From positions 1,443,005 through 1,507,004 of the forward strand of contig NZ_KQ955208.1 in the NCBI RefSeq assembly GCF_001546115.1: a stretch of 64,000 nucleotides of DNA, given 5' to 3'. Shown here in pieces: positions 26,879 to 36,316 of the stretch. This stretch comes from Paracoccus aminovorans (GTDB lineage Bacteria; Pseudomonadota; Alphaproteobacteria; Rhodobacterales; Rhodobacteraceae). Positions within the stretch are counted from its first letter, which is position 1; every line of letters begins with the position of its first letter. The notes beneath the pieces were generated by a model. That model was not told the DNA's origin, did no database searches, and saw only the letters and a program-made list of their open reading frames with translations. The position numbers were made by a program, and so were the translations under genes.

Positions 26879-27111
26879 AGCCTAGCCGCGATCAGCGCCC
26901 ACCAATTCTGCAGCGTCGGCTCGCGGGCCAGCTCCTCGAAGCTGGCCTCGACGCCGATCTGCTTCAATTCGCTGGAAAAGGTCATCACCGCGATGGAATC
27001 GAGCCCATAGAGGACCAGGTTCTCGGCGGGCTCGATCTCGCAATCGTCCTCGATCATCGCGGCGACGCGGGCGGCCAGCCATTCCGGGCTGAGTTGGGTC
27101 TTGTCGAGCAT
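26875..27111 (-). CDS. Stand-alone aryl carrier protein (ArCP)
   Basis: A 78-residue acyl-carrier-type protein with the phosphopantetheine site LYGLDSIAVMT (Ser in DSI), preceded by IEDDCEIEPAENLV. It ends with WWALIAARL, as carrier domains fused to EntB-type proteins do. It starts 10 bases after the entE stop, so the DHB-AMP ligase and its acceptor are made from one transcript. Predicted role: accept 2,3-dihydroxybenzoate from EntE and present it to the condensation enzymes (VibH-like protein and the NRPS). Confidence 0.92.
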   Translation of the reverse strand: MLDKTQLSPEWLAARVAAMIEDDCEIEPAENLVLYGLDSIAVMTFSSELKQIGVEASFEELAREPTLQNWWALIAARL

Positions 27112-27121
27112 GTCGGTCCTT

Positions 27122-28747
<1,626 letters not shown>

Positions 28748-28756
28748 CTGTGACAT

Positions 28757-28939
28757 CCTGCGATTCGAGACGGCAATATCCCGCGCAGGCGACGCCATGG
28801 CACCTTGCGCGGATCTGAATAGTTGAGTATTTTTATTCCGCTTTCTCTCTTGAAGCAAGCCAGCCGCGTGCCCTGAGCATTCACAGCCAGCCCTCTCTCG
28901 TTCGGAAAGACTGCCACCTGGCCTAAGCACAGGATTTTC
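28757..28939. promoter_or_regulatory. Divergent promoter region between entE and the VibH-like gene
   Basis: An AT-rich island in otherwise GC-rich DNA (about 28810-28860). It contains a 5-bp inverted repeat GAATA-N12-TATTC at 28817-28838 that could be an operator. Both flanking genes belong to one pathway, so shared iron control is expected; the site itself is a guess. Confidence 0.35.
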
Positions 28940-30301
28940 ATGACGAATCACGATGCGCAAGGGCTGTGGATGCCCCTGACCCTGGCACAGCTGGATTTCT
29001 GGGAAGAGTTCCGCTTTCACCCCGGAGAATCGGTTTCCACCGTCGCCCATGCTCTTGAATTGCGCGGCGTGACCGACATGGCGGCGCTGACCCGCGCCAT
29101 CGAGGCCACCATCGCCGAGACCGACATCATGGCGCTGCGCTTCGCGCTGGACCCGGACGGCCAGCCGGTGCAGCGGGTCGAGCCCGGCCGGCAGCCGGTG
29201 CTGCGCCAGATCGACCTGTCGGGCGACCCCGACGGCCGGGCCCGGGCCTTCGCGATGATGCAGGCCGATGTCGATGCCCCCCTGGACCTGCTGTCGCAGC
29301 CGCTTTCGGCGCAATGGCTGGTGCGGCTGGCCGAGGGGCATTGCCTCTGGTTCAACCGCGGCCATCACATCGCGCTGGACGGCTATGCCATGGGCCTGAT
29401 CGAGCAGCGTTGCGCCCGGCTTTACGGCGCCGCGGTCGAGGGCAGCGAGCCCGGCCCCGGCCTGCGCCCGCTGGCCGCCTATCTGGCGGAAGAGACCGAC
29501 TATCGCGCCAGCGCCCGCCATGCCGCCGACGGCCGGCACTGGGCCGAGGTGCTGTCGGCCGAGCCGCGCGCGCCGGTGCTGGGCAAGGGCTGCGAGAACT
29601 ATGCCCAGGCGGCACTGGAGGCGGCGCATGACCTGGCGGCCCTGCGCCCGGCGCTGATGCGGCAGGCGCAGGCGGCGGGCATGGGCTGGCCCGATCTCCT
29701 GACCGTGCTCTGCGCGATCTGGGCGGCCCTGAATCTGCGCGACGGCTCGGCCGCGCGGCACGAAAGCGGCGGGCAGATCGCCATGCCGGTCTGGCTGCCT
29801 TACATGAGCCGGATGGGCAGCGTCGCGGTCTCGGTCCCGGCGCTGGTGGTGAACATCCTGCCCTTGGACGTGGCGCTGTCGCCCTCGGAGCCGCTGGGCG
29901 AGGCGCTGGCGCGGCTGGGCGCACGGCTGCGCAAGCTGCGCCGGCACGGTCGCTATCGCATCGAGCAGATCGCCGCCGACCAGGGCATCGCGCCGCGCAG
30001 CCGCTTCTTCTTTTCGCCCCTGATCAACGTGCTGCCCTTTGACGAGGCGCGCTTTGCCGGCTGCACGGCCGAGCGGCACGTGCTGTCGAACGGCCCCGGC
30101 GACGGCTTCAATATCACCATCCGCGGCGATGGCGAGGCGCAGGGGCTGGAACTGCTGATCGAGGCCGATCCCGCCCTGACCGGCGCCGAAGATTTCGCCC
30201 GTCTGGCAGCCGGCCTGCCGCGCTTCCTGGCCGAGGCGCTGGCACCCGAGCGCCTGTCACAGCCGCTCTCGTCCCTGCCGGGACAGGCTCAGGGCCGATA
30301 G
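28940..30301 (+). CDS. Free-standing condensation enzyme, VibH-like amide synthase
   Basis: A 453-residue protein made of one NRPS condensation domain and nothing else. It opens with MPLTLAQLDFWEEFRF (C1-like), carries the catalytic HHxxxDG as GHHIALDGYAM around residue 140, and has a downstream segment with RSRFFFSPLINVLPF. VibH of Vibrio cholerae is the known precedent: it transfers DHB from a carrier protein directly to the amine of norspermidine. Here the acceptor is probably spermidine or another polyamine, as in parabactin. AGGA precedes ATG 28940. The 3' end overlaps the convergent small gene by 13 bases. Confidence 0.9.
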   Translation: MTNHDAQGLWMPLTLAQLDFWEEFRFHPGESVSTVAHALELRGVTDMAALTRAIEATIAETDIMALRFALDPDGQPVQRVEPGRQPVLRQIDLSGDPDGRARAFAMMQADVDAPLDLLSQPLSAQWLVRLAEGHCLWFNRGHHIALDGYAMGLIEQRCARLYGAAVEGSEPGPGLRPLAAYLAEETDYRASARHAADGRHWAEVLSAEPRAPVLGKGCENYAQAALEAAHDLAALRPALMRQAQAAGMGWPDLLTVLCAIWAALNLRDGSAARHESGGQIAMPVWLPYMSRMGSVAVSVPALVVNILPLDVALSPSEPLGEALARLGARLRKLRRHGRYRIEQIAADQGIAPRSRFFFSPLINVLPFDEARFAGCTAERHVLSNGPGDGFNITIRGDGEAQGLELLIEADPALTGAEDFARLAAGLPRFLAEALAPERLSQPLSSLPGQAQGR

Positions 30302-30726
30302 AGGATGCCCGCATCGCCGCCCGGCGTCGCGGCCGGGCCGGGCACATAGTCGCGGCTGACGCAGCCGGCGTCGTCGCGGTCGCGCAGGTCGGGCGGCCGG
30401 TTCTCGGGCAGTTCGAAATCGGCGCAAAGCCGATAGCGGCGCGGGCCGATCACCTCGTAGCGATAGGGCTTGCCGGTAAAGCGATCGTTGAGCTGGACCT
30501 GCCAGTTGCAATCGGGCGTGCTCTCCAGCCGGTCGGGCAGGCGCCGGCCGCCCGCTTCGGCCAGGCAGCGCACCAGCACGGCAAGGCGCGACAGGTCGCT
30601 TTCGCGGCTCTGGTCGCGGCGCTCTTGCCGGGCCTGGCCGGGGCCGCCGGTCAGAGCCAGCCCGGCGCCGATGGCCAGCGCGGCCAGCACGGCGATCAGG
30701 ATGGCGGGCCAGCCCCGGCTAGTCAT
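30289..30726 (-). CDS. Hypothetical protein with N-terminal membrane segment
   Basis: A 145-residue protein with one N-terminal hydrophobic segment (WPAILIAVLAALAIGAGLAL) followed by a charged, presumably periplasmic domain containing two cysteines in CNWQVQ and CADFEL plus further Cys (VRCLAEA, AGCVSRD). No family recognised. It overlaps the upstream membrane-protein gene by 8 bases, so the two are likely a unit. Confidence 0.7.
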   Translation of the reverse strand: MTSRGWPAILIAVLAALAIGAGLALTGGPGQARQERRDQSRESDLSRLAVLVRCLAEAGGRRLPDRLESTPDCNWQVQLNDRFTGKPYRYEVIGPRRYRLCADFELPENRPPDLRDRDDAGCVSRDYVPGPAATPGGDAGILYRP

Positions 30727-31339
30727 TCAGCTCGTCCCGGTAATAGGCAAAGACCAGCGCCGCCACGCCCGCGACCAGCACCGCCTTGGCGGCGAAGCGC
30801 GCCGTCAGCTCGCCGTTCAGGAAGGCATAGACGGCATAGATCCCGTCGCCCAGGAACACCAGCGAGGCGACCAGCAGCGTCATCGAGGCGAACCACTTGC
30901 GCACCAGCGACCGCCGTCGCCCGGCGTCGCCCATGCTCATCCGCGCCACCTTGCGGTTCAGAAACAGGAACAGCGGCGCGAATCCGATCAGCGAGGCGAT
31001 GGACCAGCGCGCCGAACTGCTGCCGCCATAGGTCCAGCCCTCGGTCGGGTCGGCGATCAGCCGGTCGATCAGCCCCATGCCCAGGTCGCAGACATGCCAG
31101 GCCACCATGCCGAGCGACAGGAACAACAGCCCATAGAGCAGCGCCTCCTGCGCCGAGGCATAGGGGCGCGGGCGCGGCACCGGCGGCAGGCCGGGCGACA
31201 CTTCCCAGCCGTGCAGCGCCTCGGCGATCTCGGGCGCCGACCAGCCGGCATGGGTCAGCGCCTGCGCGATCTGCGCGGGCTCTCCGCCCTGGGCCAGGGC
31301 CTCGCGCACGAATTCGGAAAGCTGGTCGGAGGGTTTCAT
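30719..31339 (-). CDS. DUF5671-like membrane protein
   Basis: A 206-residue protein. The N-terminal ~45 residues (SDQLSEFVREALAQG ... GWSAPEIAEAL) look like a short helical repeat domain; four hydrophobic segments follow (LLYGLLFLSLGMVAWHVC, SIASLIGFAPLFLFL, FASMTLLVASLVFLG and AVLVAGVAALVFAYY). The arrangement fits DUF5671 proteins of unknown function. GAAGGAAG precedes ATG 31339. Overlaps the next gene by 8 bases. Confidence 0.75.
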   Translation of the reverse strand: MKPSDQLSEFVREALAQGGEPAQIAQALTHAGWSAPEIAEALHGWEVSPGLPPVPRPRPYASAQEALLYGLLFLSLGMVAWHVCDLGMGLIDRLIADPTEGWTYGGSSSARWSIASLIGFAPLFLFLNRKVARMSMGDAGRRRSLVRKWFASMTLLVASLVFLGDGIYAVYAFLNGELTARFAAKAVLVAGVAALVFAYYRDELND

Positions 31340-31537
31340 CGGTCTTCCTTCGCGGGGCGCGCCGGCCTGCCCCTGGCCTTGGGAAGCATCGCCAGGACGC
31401 CGCCCGGGTCAAGCCCGCATGGCGCCATGGCGGCGGCGCGAATTTTTCGAAATCTCGCGATTTTCCCCCTTGCACCCCCCGGCGCGCTTCCGTAAATGAC
31501 GCCTCACCGAAGGCGACGCGCCATCGGGATACGGAGT

Positions 31538-31612
31538 GCGGGCGTAGCTCAGGGGTAGAGCATAACCTTGCCAAGGTTAGGGTCGTGAGTTCGAATCTCA
31601 TCGCCCGCTCCA
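31538..31612 (+). tRNA. tRNA-Gly (anticodon GCC)
   Basis: The cloverleaf reads directly: acceptor GCGGGCG / CGCCCGC, D arm GTAGCTCAGGGGTAGAGC, anticodon stem-loop with GCC in ACCTTGCCAAGGT, T arm GTGAGTTCGAATCTCAT, discriminator T and encoded CCA at 31610-31612. Confidence 0.97.
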
Positions 31613-31636
31613 GAATTCTTCCTTCGGGAACAGCGA

Positions 31637-31664
31637 AAAGCGGCCTTCGGGCCGCTTTCGGCTT
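31637..31664 (+). terminator. Intrinsic terminator of tRNA-Gly
   Basis: A 9-bp perfect stem AAAGCGGCC / GGCCGCTTT with a TTCG tetraloop (31637-31658), followed by CGGCTTTT. It lies 25 bases after the tRNA. Confidence 0.85.
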
Positions 31665-31827
31665 TTCGGCATCCGGTGATGGCTGGCCTCTGGCCTTCCG
31701 GGGCGAATCGGCGCTAGTATGGCAGGGTTGTTGCCCCGTCTGTCACATCCCGGGACATCCGTCAGGAACCAGCTGCCGCGCAACCATACCGGAACCGATT
31801 CGCGGTCAGCCCTAGCGTGAGGTGCTC

Positions 31828-33102
31828 ATGCCGGCTCTGGAATCACTCATCGAAAGCAAACTGCAAGGCCTGGAGGGCGTGCTGGCGCTGCGCCTGCCCT
31901 CGGGGCAAAGGCTGGGCCCGGCCGAGGCGCCGGTCACGCTGGCCTTCCGCCAGATCTCGGCGCTGCGCCACCTGGCGGCAGGCCAGCTCGGCCGGCTGGG
32001 CGACGACATCGTGCGCGGCCGCGTCGCCGTCGAGGGCAGCCTGCGCGACCTGATGCGGGTGGTCGCGGCCCTGGTGCCGGCCGGCGGCGAGGCCTTGGCG
32101 CCGGGGTTGTGGCAAAGGCTGCGCTATCGCGGCGAATCGCTCTTGCGCCACAGTCGCGCCCGCGACGCCGAACAGATCCGGGCGCATTACGATGTCTCGA
32201 ATGATTTCTATGCGCTCTGGCTGGACCCGCTGCGGGTCTATTCCTGCGCCTATTTCGCCACGCCGGGGATGGACCTGGCGGCGGCGCAGGTCGCGAAGCT
32301 GGACCTGATCTGCCGCAAGCTGGACCTGCGCCCGGGCGAGCGTTTCCTGGACATCGGCGCCGGCTGGGGCGGGCTGATGCTGCATGCCGCGCGGCATTAC
32401 GGCGTCGACGCCACCGGCATCACCCTGTCGCAGAACCAGCACGCCCACGTGACGCGCCTGATCGCCGAAGAAGGCCTGTCGGACCGCGTCCGCATCGAGA
32501 TCCGCGATTACCGCGACCTGCACCCTGAACGGCCCTTCGACAAGCTGGCCTCGGTCGGGATGTTCGAGCATGTCGGCCGCGCCAATATGGCGACCTATTG
32601 CGACACGCTCTATCGGCTGGTCCGGCCCGGCGGGCTGGTGCTGAACCACGGCATCACCGCCTCGGGGCTGGACGATGCCACGGTCGGCGGCGGCCTGGGC
32701 GATTTCATCGAGGAGCACATCTTTCCCGGCGGCGAGCTGATCCACGTCAGCCAGGCGTTGCGCACCCTGTCGCAGGCCGGGCTGGAGATGGTCGATACCG
32801 AGAACCTGCGCCCGCATTACGCCCGCACGCTCTGGGCCTGGTCGGACGCGCTGGAATCGCGGCTGCCGCAGGCCGAGGCCGTGCTGGCCCGCGCCATGCC
32901 GCCCGCCCGCGCCGCCGAGGTACTGCGCGCCTATCGGCTGTATCTGGCCGGCTGCGCGCTGGCCTTCGAGCGTGCCTGGGTGGCGCTGCACCAGATCCTG
33001 CTGATCCGCCCCGACCCCGACCAGTCGAGCGCCGACATGCCCGGCGCGCATTCCGCCTATCCCTTCCGCCGCGACCACATCTATCGCGCGGCGGAATTGT
33101 AG
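31828..33102 (+). CDS. Cyclopropane-fatty-acyl-phospholipid synthase family methyltransferase
   Basis: A 424-residue SAM-dependent enzyme of the CFA-synthase family. Landmarks: HYDVSNDFYALWLDP, VYSCAYF, the SAM-binding FLDIGAGWGGLML near residue 173, GITLSQNQHAHV, SVGMFEHVG, and FIEEHIFPGGEL. The C-terminal block FERAWVALHQILLIRP is usual. ATG 31828 has GAGG upstream; a GTG two codons earlier is possible. It adds a methylene or methyl group to unsaturated acyl chains of membrane lipids. No operon partner is evident. Confidence 0.88.
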   Translation: MPALESLIESKLQGLEGVLALRLPSGQRLGPAEAPVTLAFRQISALRHLAAGQLGRLGDDIVRGRVAVEGSLRDLMRVVAALVPAGGEALAPGLWQRLRYRGESLLRHSRARDAEQIRAHYDVSNDFYALWLDPLRVYSCAYFATPGMDLAAAQVAKLDLICRKLDLRPGERFLDIGAGWGGLMLHAARHYGVDATGITLSQNQHAHVTRLIAEEGLSDRVRIEIRDYRDLHPERPFDKLASVGMFEHVGRANMATYCDTLYRLVRPGGLVLNHGITASGLDDATVGGGLGDFIEEHIFPGGELIHVSQALRTLSQAGLEMVDTENLRPHYARTLWAWSDALESRLPQAEAVLARAMPPARAAEVLRAYRLYLAGCALAFERAWVALHQILLIRPDPDQSSADMPGAHSAYPFRRDHIYRAAEL

Positions 33103-33158
33103 CCGCCGGCTGTTAACGGTAACGTCCACCGGAAACGCTGGAACGGAAAGGACGGGTC

Positions 33159-34559
33159 ATGACGCAGGCAAGCATCGGGTTGATCGGGCTGGGCACGATG
33201 GGGGCGGCGCTGGCGCTGAACATCGCCGAGAAGGGCTTTCCCATCGCGGTCTGGAACCGCACCCCCACGGTGACCCGGCGCTTTCACGCCGAGGCCGGCG
33301 CGCTGGCCGGCCGCATCATCCCGACCGAAAGCCTGGCCGAGCTGGTCGCGGCGATCCAGCCGCCCCGCGCCATCATCCTGATGGTGCCGGCCGGCCCGGC
33401 GGTGGATGACCAGATCGCCGCGCTGGCGCCGCTGCTCGGCCCCGAGGATCTGGTGATCGACGCCGGCAACGCCAATTTCCACGACACCGACCGCCGCGCG
33501 AGCGCCGGCCTGCCGATGCGCTTCCTGGGCATGGGCGTCTCGGGCGGCGAAGAGGGCGCGCGCCACGGCCCCGCCATCATGGGCGGTGGCGACCGCGCCG
33601 ACTGGGACCGCGTCGCCCCCATCATGCAGGCCATCGCCGCCCGGGCCGAGGACGGCACCCCCTGCGCTACCTGGATGGGCGAGGCCGGCGCCGGCCATTT
33701 CGTCAAGGCGGTGCACAACGGCATCGAATATGCCGACATGCAGATGATTGCCGAGGTCTATGGCGTCATGCGCGACGGGCTCGGCCTCTCCGCCGTCGAG
33801 ATCGGCCGGACCTTCGCTAGCTGGAACCAGGGCGTGCTGAAATCCTATCTGGTCGAGATCTCGGCCGCCGTTTCCGAGGCCGTGGACCCGCTGACCGGCC
33901 AGCCGATGCTGGACGTGATCCTGGACGCCGCCGGACAGAAGGGCACCGGCCGCTGGACCGCGATCGAGGCCCAGCACCTCGCTGCGCCGATCCCGGTGAT
34001 CGAGGCGGCGGTGATGGCCCGCAACGTCTCGGCCCGCCTCTCCGAGCGCAAGGCCGGCGAGGCCCGCTTCGGCGCCGCGCCCCAGCCCTTGGCGCTGCAG
34101 ATCGACCAGCTGGAACAGGCGCTGATCGCCGGCAAGATCCTGTGCTATGCCCAGGGCTTCGCGATGATCGAGGCCGCCGGCCGCGCCTTCGGCTGGCAGC
34201 TGGACCTGCCCGGCATCGCCCGGGTCTGGCGCGCCGGCTGCATCATCCGCTCGGCCATGCTGAACGACATGGCGACGGCCTTGGCCGAGGATCCCGCGCG
34301 CAACCTGATCCTGGCGCCGTTCTTTGCCGAAAAGCTCGCGGCGGCGATGCCCAGCCTGCGCGCGGTGGTGGCGCAGGGCGTGCTGTCGGGCCACGCGCTG
34401 CCGGCGCTGACGTCGGGCTTGAGCTGGTTCGACCTGATGCGCACCGGCCGGGGCACGGCAAACATGATCCAGGCGCAGCGCGATTTCTTCGGCGCGCACG
34501 GTTTCGACCGGCTGGACGGCCGCGACGCGCATCACGGCCCCTGGGGCGAGCACGGCTGA
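33159..34559 (+). CDS. gnd: 6-phosphogluconate dehydrogenase (decarboxylating)
   Basis: A 466-residue enzyme of normal length converting 6-phosphogluconate to ribulose-5-phosphate with NADP+. N-terminal Rossmann motif GLIGLGTMGAAL, substrate motif MGVSGGEEGARHGPAIMGGG, catalytic Lys/His/Asn in FVKAVHNGIEYADMQ, and C-terminal MIQAQRDFFGAHGF. GGAAAGG-type site before ATG 33159. It is the last chromosomal gene before the integrated elements at tRNA-Cys. Confidence 0.96.
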   Translation: MTQASIGLIGLGTMGAALALNIAEKGFPIAVWNRTPTVTRRFHAEAGALAGRIIPTESLAELVAAIQPPRAIILMVPAGPAVDDQIAALAPLLGPEDLVIDAGNANFHDTDRRASAGLPMRFLGMGVSGGEEGARHGPAIMGGGDRADWDRVAPIMQAIAARAEDGTPCATWMGEAGAGHFVKAVHNGIEYADMQMIAEVYGVMRDGLGLSAVEIGRTFASWNQGVLKSYLVEISAAVSEAVDPLTGQPMLDVILDAAGQKGTGRWTAIEAQHLAAPIPVIEAAVMARNVSARLSERKAGEARFGAAPQPLALQIDQLEQALIAGKILCYAQGFAMIEAAGRAFGWQLDLPGIARVWRAGCIIRSAMLNDMATALAEDPARNLILAPFFAEKLAAAMPSLRAVVAQGVLSGHALPALTSGLSWFDLMRTGRGTANMIQAQRDFFGAHGFDRLDGRDAHHGPWGEHG

Positions 34560-34580
34560 AGAGCGCGGCGGGCGCGCGAT

Positions 34581-34664
34581 ACCCCCTTGACCGCGCGCCC
34601 CGAAAACCCTAGCAAACCCGAGGCTCCGGCGGGTTGGCGGAGAGGTTACGCAGCGGATTGCAAA
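34581..34664. repeat. attL: 84-bp direct repeat with tRNA-Cys 5' half
   Basis: Identical over 84 bases to 44418-44501. It spans the region upstream of tRNA-Cys and the tRNA itself from position 1 (base 34628) to the end of the anticodon loop (GGATTGCAAA). After base 34664 the sequence diverges, so this copy is a tRNA fragment, not a gene. It marks the left end of element 1. Confidence 0.93.
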
Positions 34665-34862
34665 GCCCTGCGGTTTTCCTTTGAGAACAACCCGGAAGCC
34701 TTGGCCAGTTGCGCAGACAAAGCGCGAACAATCCCCGAATCTGATAAACGGCCTTCTCCGGCGCTGGGCACCCCTCGGCCGTCGCCGGATGGGCTGTGCA
34801 CATGGGTGCCGAACGACTATCGCGACCTGCGGGACCGCATTCTCGGGGAGGGTGCGGAATGA
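34587..34862 (+). CDS. Possible small protein upstream of the initiator gene (start unclear)
   Basis: An open frame of up to 91 codons that begins inside attL and ends WVPNDYRDLRDRILGEGAE. Its stop overlaps the initiator start as ATGA, the usual coupling in this element. The part derived from tRNA/att sequence is unlikely to be original coding sequence, so the real start lies somewhere after 34664 or the gene lost its 5' end at integration. No function recognised. Confidence 0.3.
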   Translation: MTARPENPSKPEAPAGWRRGYAADCKALRFSFENNPEALASCADKARTIPESDKRPSPALGTPRPSPDGLCTWVPNDYRDLRDRILGEGAE

Positions 34863-35791
34863 GCCGGAAGGTTGCCACTCTAGTCTATGAGCGCCGGGTC
34901 GGATCATCGGCCCGCAAGGCGGTCTTGGCCTATTTCGCCGACTGCGCCGACGACTACGGCCGTGGCATATGGGCGTCGAAGAAGACCATCGCCGATGAAA
35001 CCGAGCTTGGTCGTTCGACCGTCATCCGCGTCGTCAACGAATTCGTCGCAGAAGGCATACTGATCATGTCCGGCCACCGCCCTTGCCGCAACGGCGCGAC
35101 GGTCAACTATGATATGAACCTCGACGCCATCCGCAACCTCCCCAGCATCAATGCTTCACCCAACCCGTCCCAGAGCGGGACTAGTTCAGATCGGGACCCG
35201 TCCCGTAGCGGGACCCAACCCGTCCCAGAACGGGACCTCATGGGGTCCCAGAGCGGGACCCAAACCGTCCTTGAACCGTCCTTGAACCAAGATGATGATG
35301 ATAGCGTGCGCGAACCAGACCACTTTCGGGGAAAGATCCTCGAGGCGATGGGGCTGGCCCCGGAAGCGCGAACGGCCCTTGGCAATCCTGCCGACATGGC
35401 CGAAGCGCGCCGCTGGCTTGAGCTGCCGCATCTCACCGAAGAGCTGGTTTGCGAGCAGATCCGGGCTGTCATGGCCCGGAAGGGCGACGGGCCGCCTCAC
35501 AGCCTGGCCTATTTCACCCCCGAGATGCAGCGCGCGAGCGCGGCCCTGGAGGCCAGGAAGGCCCCGCTCGCGCCGGCACCGCGGAGGCGTCCCAGCGGAG
35601 GCGAGGCGGTTCCGATGGCCGCGAGTTCGGGCAAGGTCGACCTGGACGCGCTGGCAGGCCTGTGGGTGCCGGCGCTGACCGAGGGCAGGCCGGTCCCGCC
35701 CTCGGCCATCAGCCCGCGGTTGGCGCGGCACATGCTCGACAAGGGGCTGGTGACCGCAGGCGATCTGCGGCGCGCCGGGGTGACGGCATGA
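34859..35791 (+). CDS. Helix-turn-helix replication initiator-like protein with internal origin palindromes
   Basis: A 310-residue protein. The N-terminal ~90 residues form a winged helix-turn-helix of the type found in phage/plasmid initiators (RKAVLAYFADCADDYGRGIW ... IADETELGRSTVIRVVNEFV). The middle (residues ~100-140) is low-complexity PSQSGT/RSGTQ repeats because the DNA there is an array of palindromes. The C-terminal part (ELVCEQIRAVMARKGDGPPH ...) is helical. GGGGAGGG precedes ATG 34859. By analogy with lambda O, it probably binds the array inside its own gene to start replication; this is inference from layout. Confidence 0.72.
   Translation: MSRKVATLVYERRVGSSARKAVLAYFADCADDYGRGIWASKKTIADETELGRSTVIRVVNEFVAEGILIMSGHRPCRNGATVNYDMNLDAIRNLPSINASPNPSQSGTSSDRDPSRSGTQPVPERDLMGSQSGTQTVLEPSLNQDDDDSVREPDHFRGKILEAMGLAPEARTALGNPADMAEARRWLELPHLTEELVCEQIRAVMARKGDGPPHSLAYFTPEMQRASAALEARKAPLAPAPRRRPSGGEAVPMAASSGKVDLDALAGLWVPALTEGRPVPPSAISPRLARHMLDKGLVTAGDLRRAGVTA
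35167..35259. repeat. Four phased 15-bp palindromes (iteron-like origin) inside the initiator gene
   Basis: GTCCC-N5-GGGAC occurs at 35167-35181, 35200-35214, 35222-35236 and 35245-35259. The N5 centres are AGAGC, GTAGC, AGAAC and AGAGC. Start-to-start distances are 33, 22 and 23 bp, close to whole helical turns, so all sites face the same side of the DNA. Confidence 0.85.
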
Positions 35792-35810
35792 CCGTCGCGA
35801 CATCAAAGCG

Positions 35811-36068
35811 ATGCTCGATCAGTTGGGACAGAACGATCAGGGGTATGTCCAAAGTTGGACGAACCCCCAGAACGGCCAGGGGCGGTTCGTCAACCGCATG
35901 CCCGGTCGGTCGGGCCGCCCCGGGGCACCCCCCCTGTTGCGGGTCCTTTCGAGGCCCCCACGCCATGCGGGTCGCAAAACCCCGCGAAAACTCGCATGTG
36001 CGTGGGTCTCGAAAAGCGGTTTCCGTTTCTTCCTTCCCGCCGCCCGGCGCCTCCCGACCCCGGCATGA
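35811..36068 (+). CDS. Small hypothetical ORF following the initiator
   Basis: An 85-codon frame opening MLDQLGQNDQGYVQSWTNPQ. The first ~45 residues look protein-like; the rest is basic and coincides with the long hairpin at 35947-36014, so the true end may differ. Another ATG at 35788 overlaps the initiator stop but leads into a different, Arg/Ser-rich frame. A frameshift is possible. No family recognised. Confidence 0.3.
   Translation: MLDQLGQNDQGYVQSWTNPQNGQGRFVNRMPGRSGRPGAPPLLRVLSRPPRHAGRKTPRKLACAWVSKSGFRFFLPAARRLPTPA
35947..36014. repeat. Long structured hairpin downstream of the initiator gene
   Basis: Nested arms pair in register: TTTCGAG / CTCGAAA (outer), CCCACG / CGTGGG, CATGCG / CGCATG, and an inner GCGGG / CCCGC. 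Small internal loops separate them; total span is 68 nt. It is too long and too regular for chance in coding DNA and could be an RNA structure, a replication signal or a transfer origin. Confidence 0.6.
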
Positions 36069-36139
36069 AATCGCGCCAGAGGAATGGAAAGGCGAAATCC
36101 CGCAGGATGCAGCTAACCGAAACACAGGGCTTTGAAAAA

Positions 36140-36316
36140 ATGGCCAAAACCATGAAAACCAGCATCGTGGTCGATCCCGACGTGGCCACGCTCCTGGCGG
36201 CCGAGCGCCGCCGTCTGGCCGATCAGGCCGGGCTTCGGAACGTCTCGGTGGCGGCCTGCATCAACGCGGTTCTGCGCCGCGCCCTGCAACCTGCCGAGGC
36301 GCGCGACCATGGCTGA
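36140..36316 (+). CDS. Small ribbon-helix-helix-like protein
   Basis: A 58-residue protein, MAKTMKTSIVVDPDVATLLA then RRRLADQAGLRNVSVAACIN, with the strand-helix-helix look of small phage/plasmid repressors. The start is uncertain (in-frame ATG also further upstream; Shine-Dalgarno weak). It overlaps the next gene by 8 bases. Confidence 0.5.
   Translation: MAKTMKTSIVVDPDVATLLAAERRRLADQAGLRNVSVAACINAVLRRALQPAEARDHG

Noticed and set aside
34628-34664. tRNA-Cys gene at the left end of element 1
   Set aside because: Only positions 1 to the end of the anticodon loop are present. What follows cannot form the anticodon stem, T arm or acceptor.
35855-36316. Long version (153 codons) of the RHH gene starting at 35855
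   Set aside because: The added N-terminus crosses the long hairpin and is Pro/Arg-rich; the RHH-like domain begins only near 36140.
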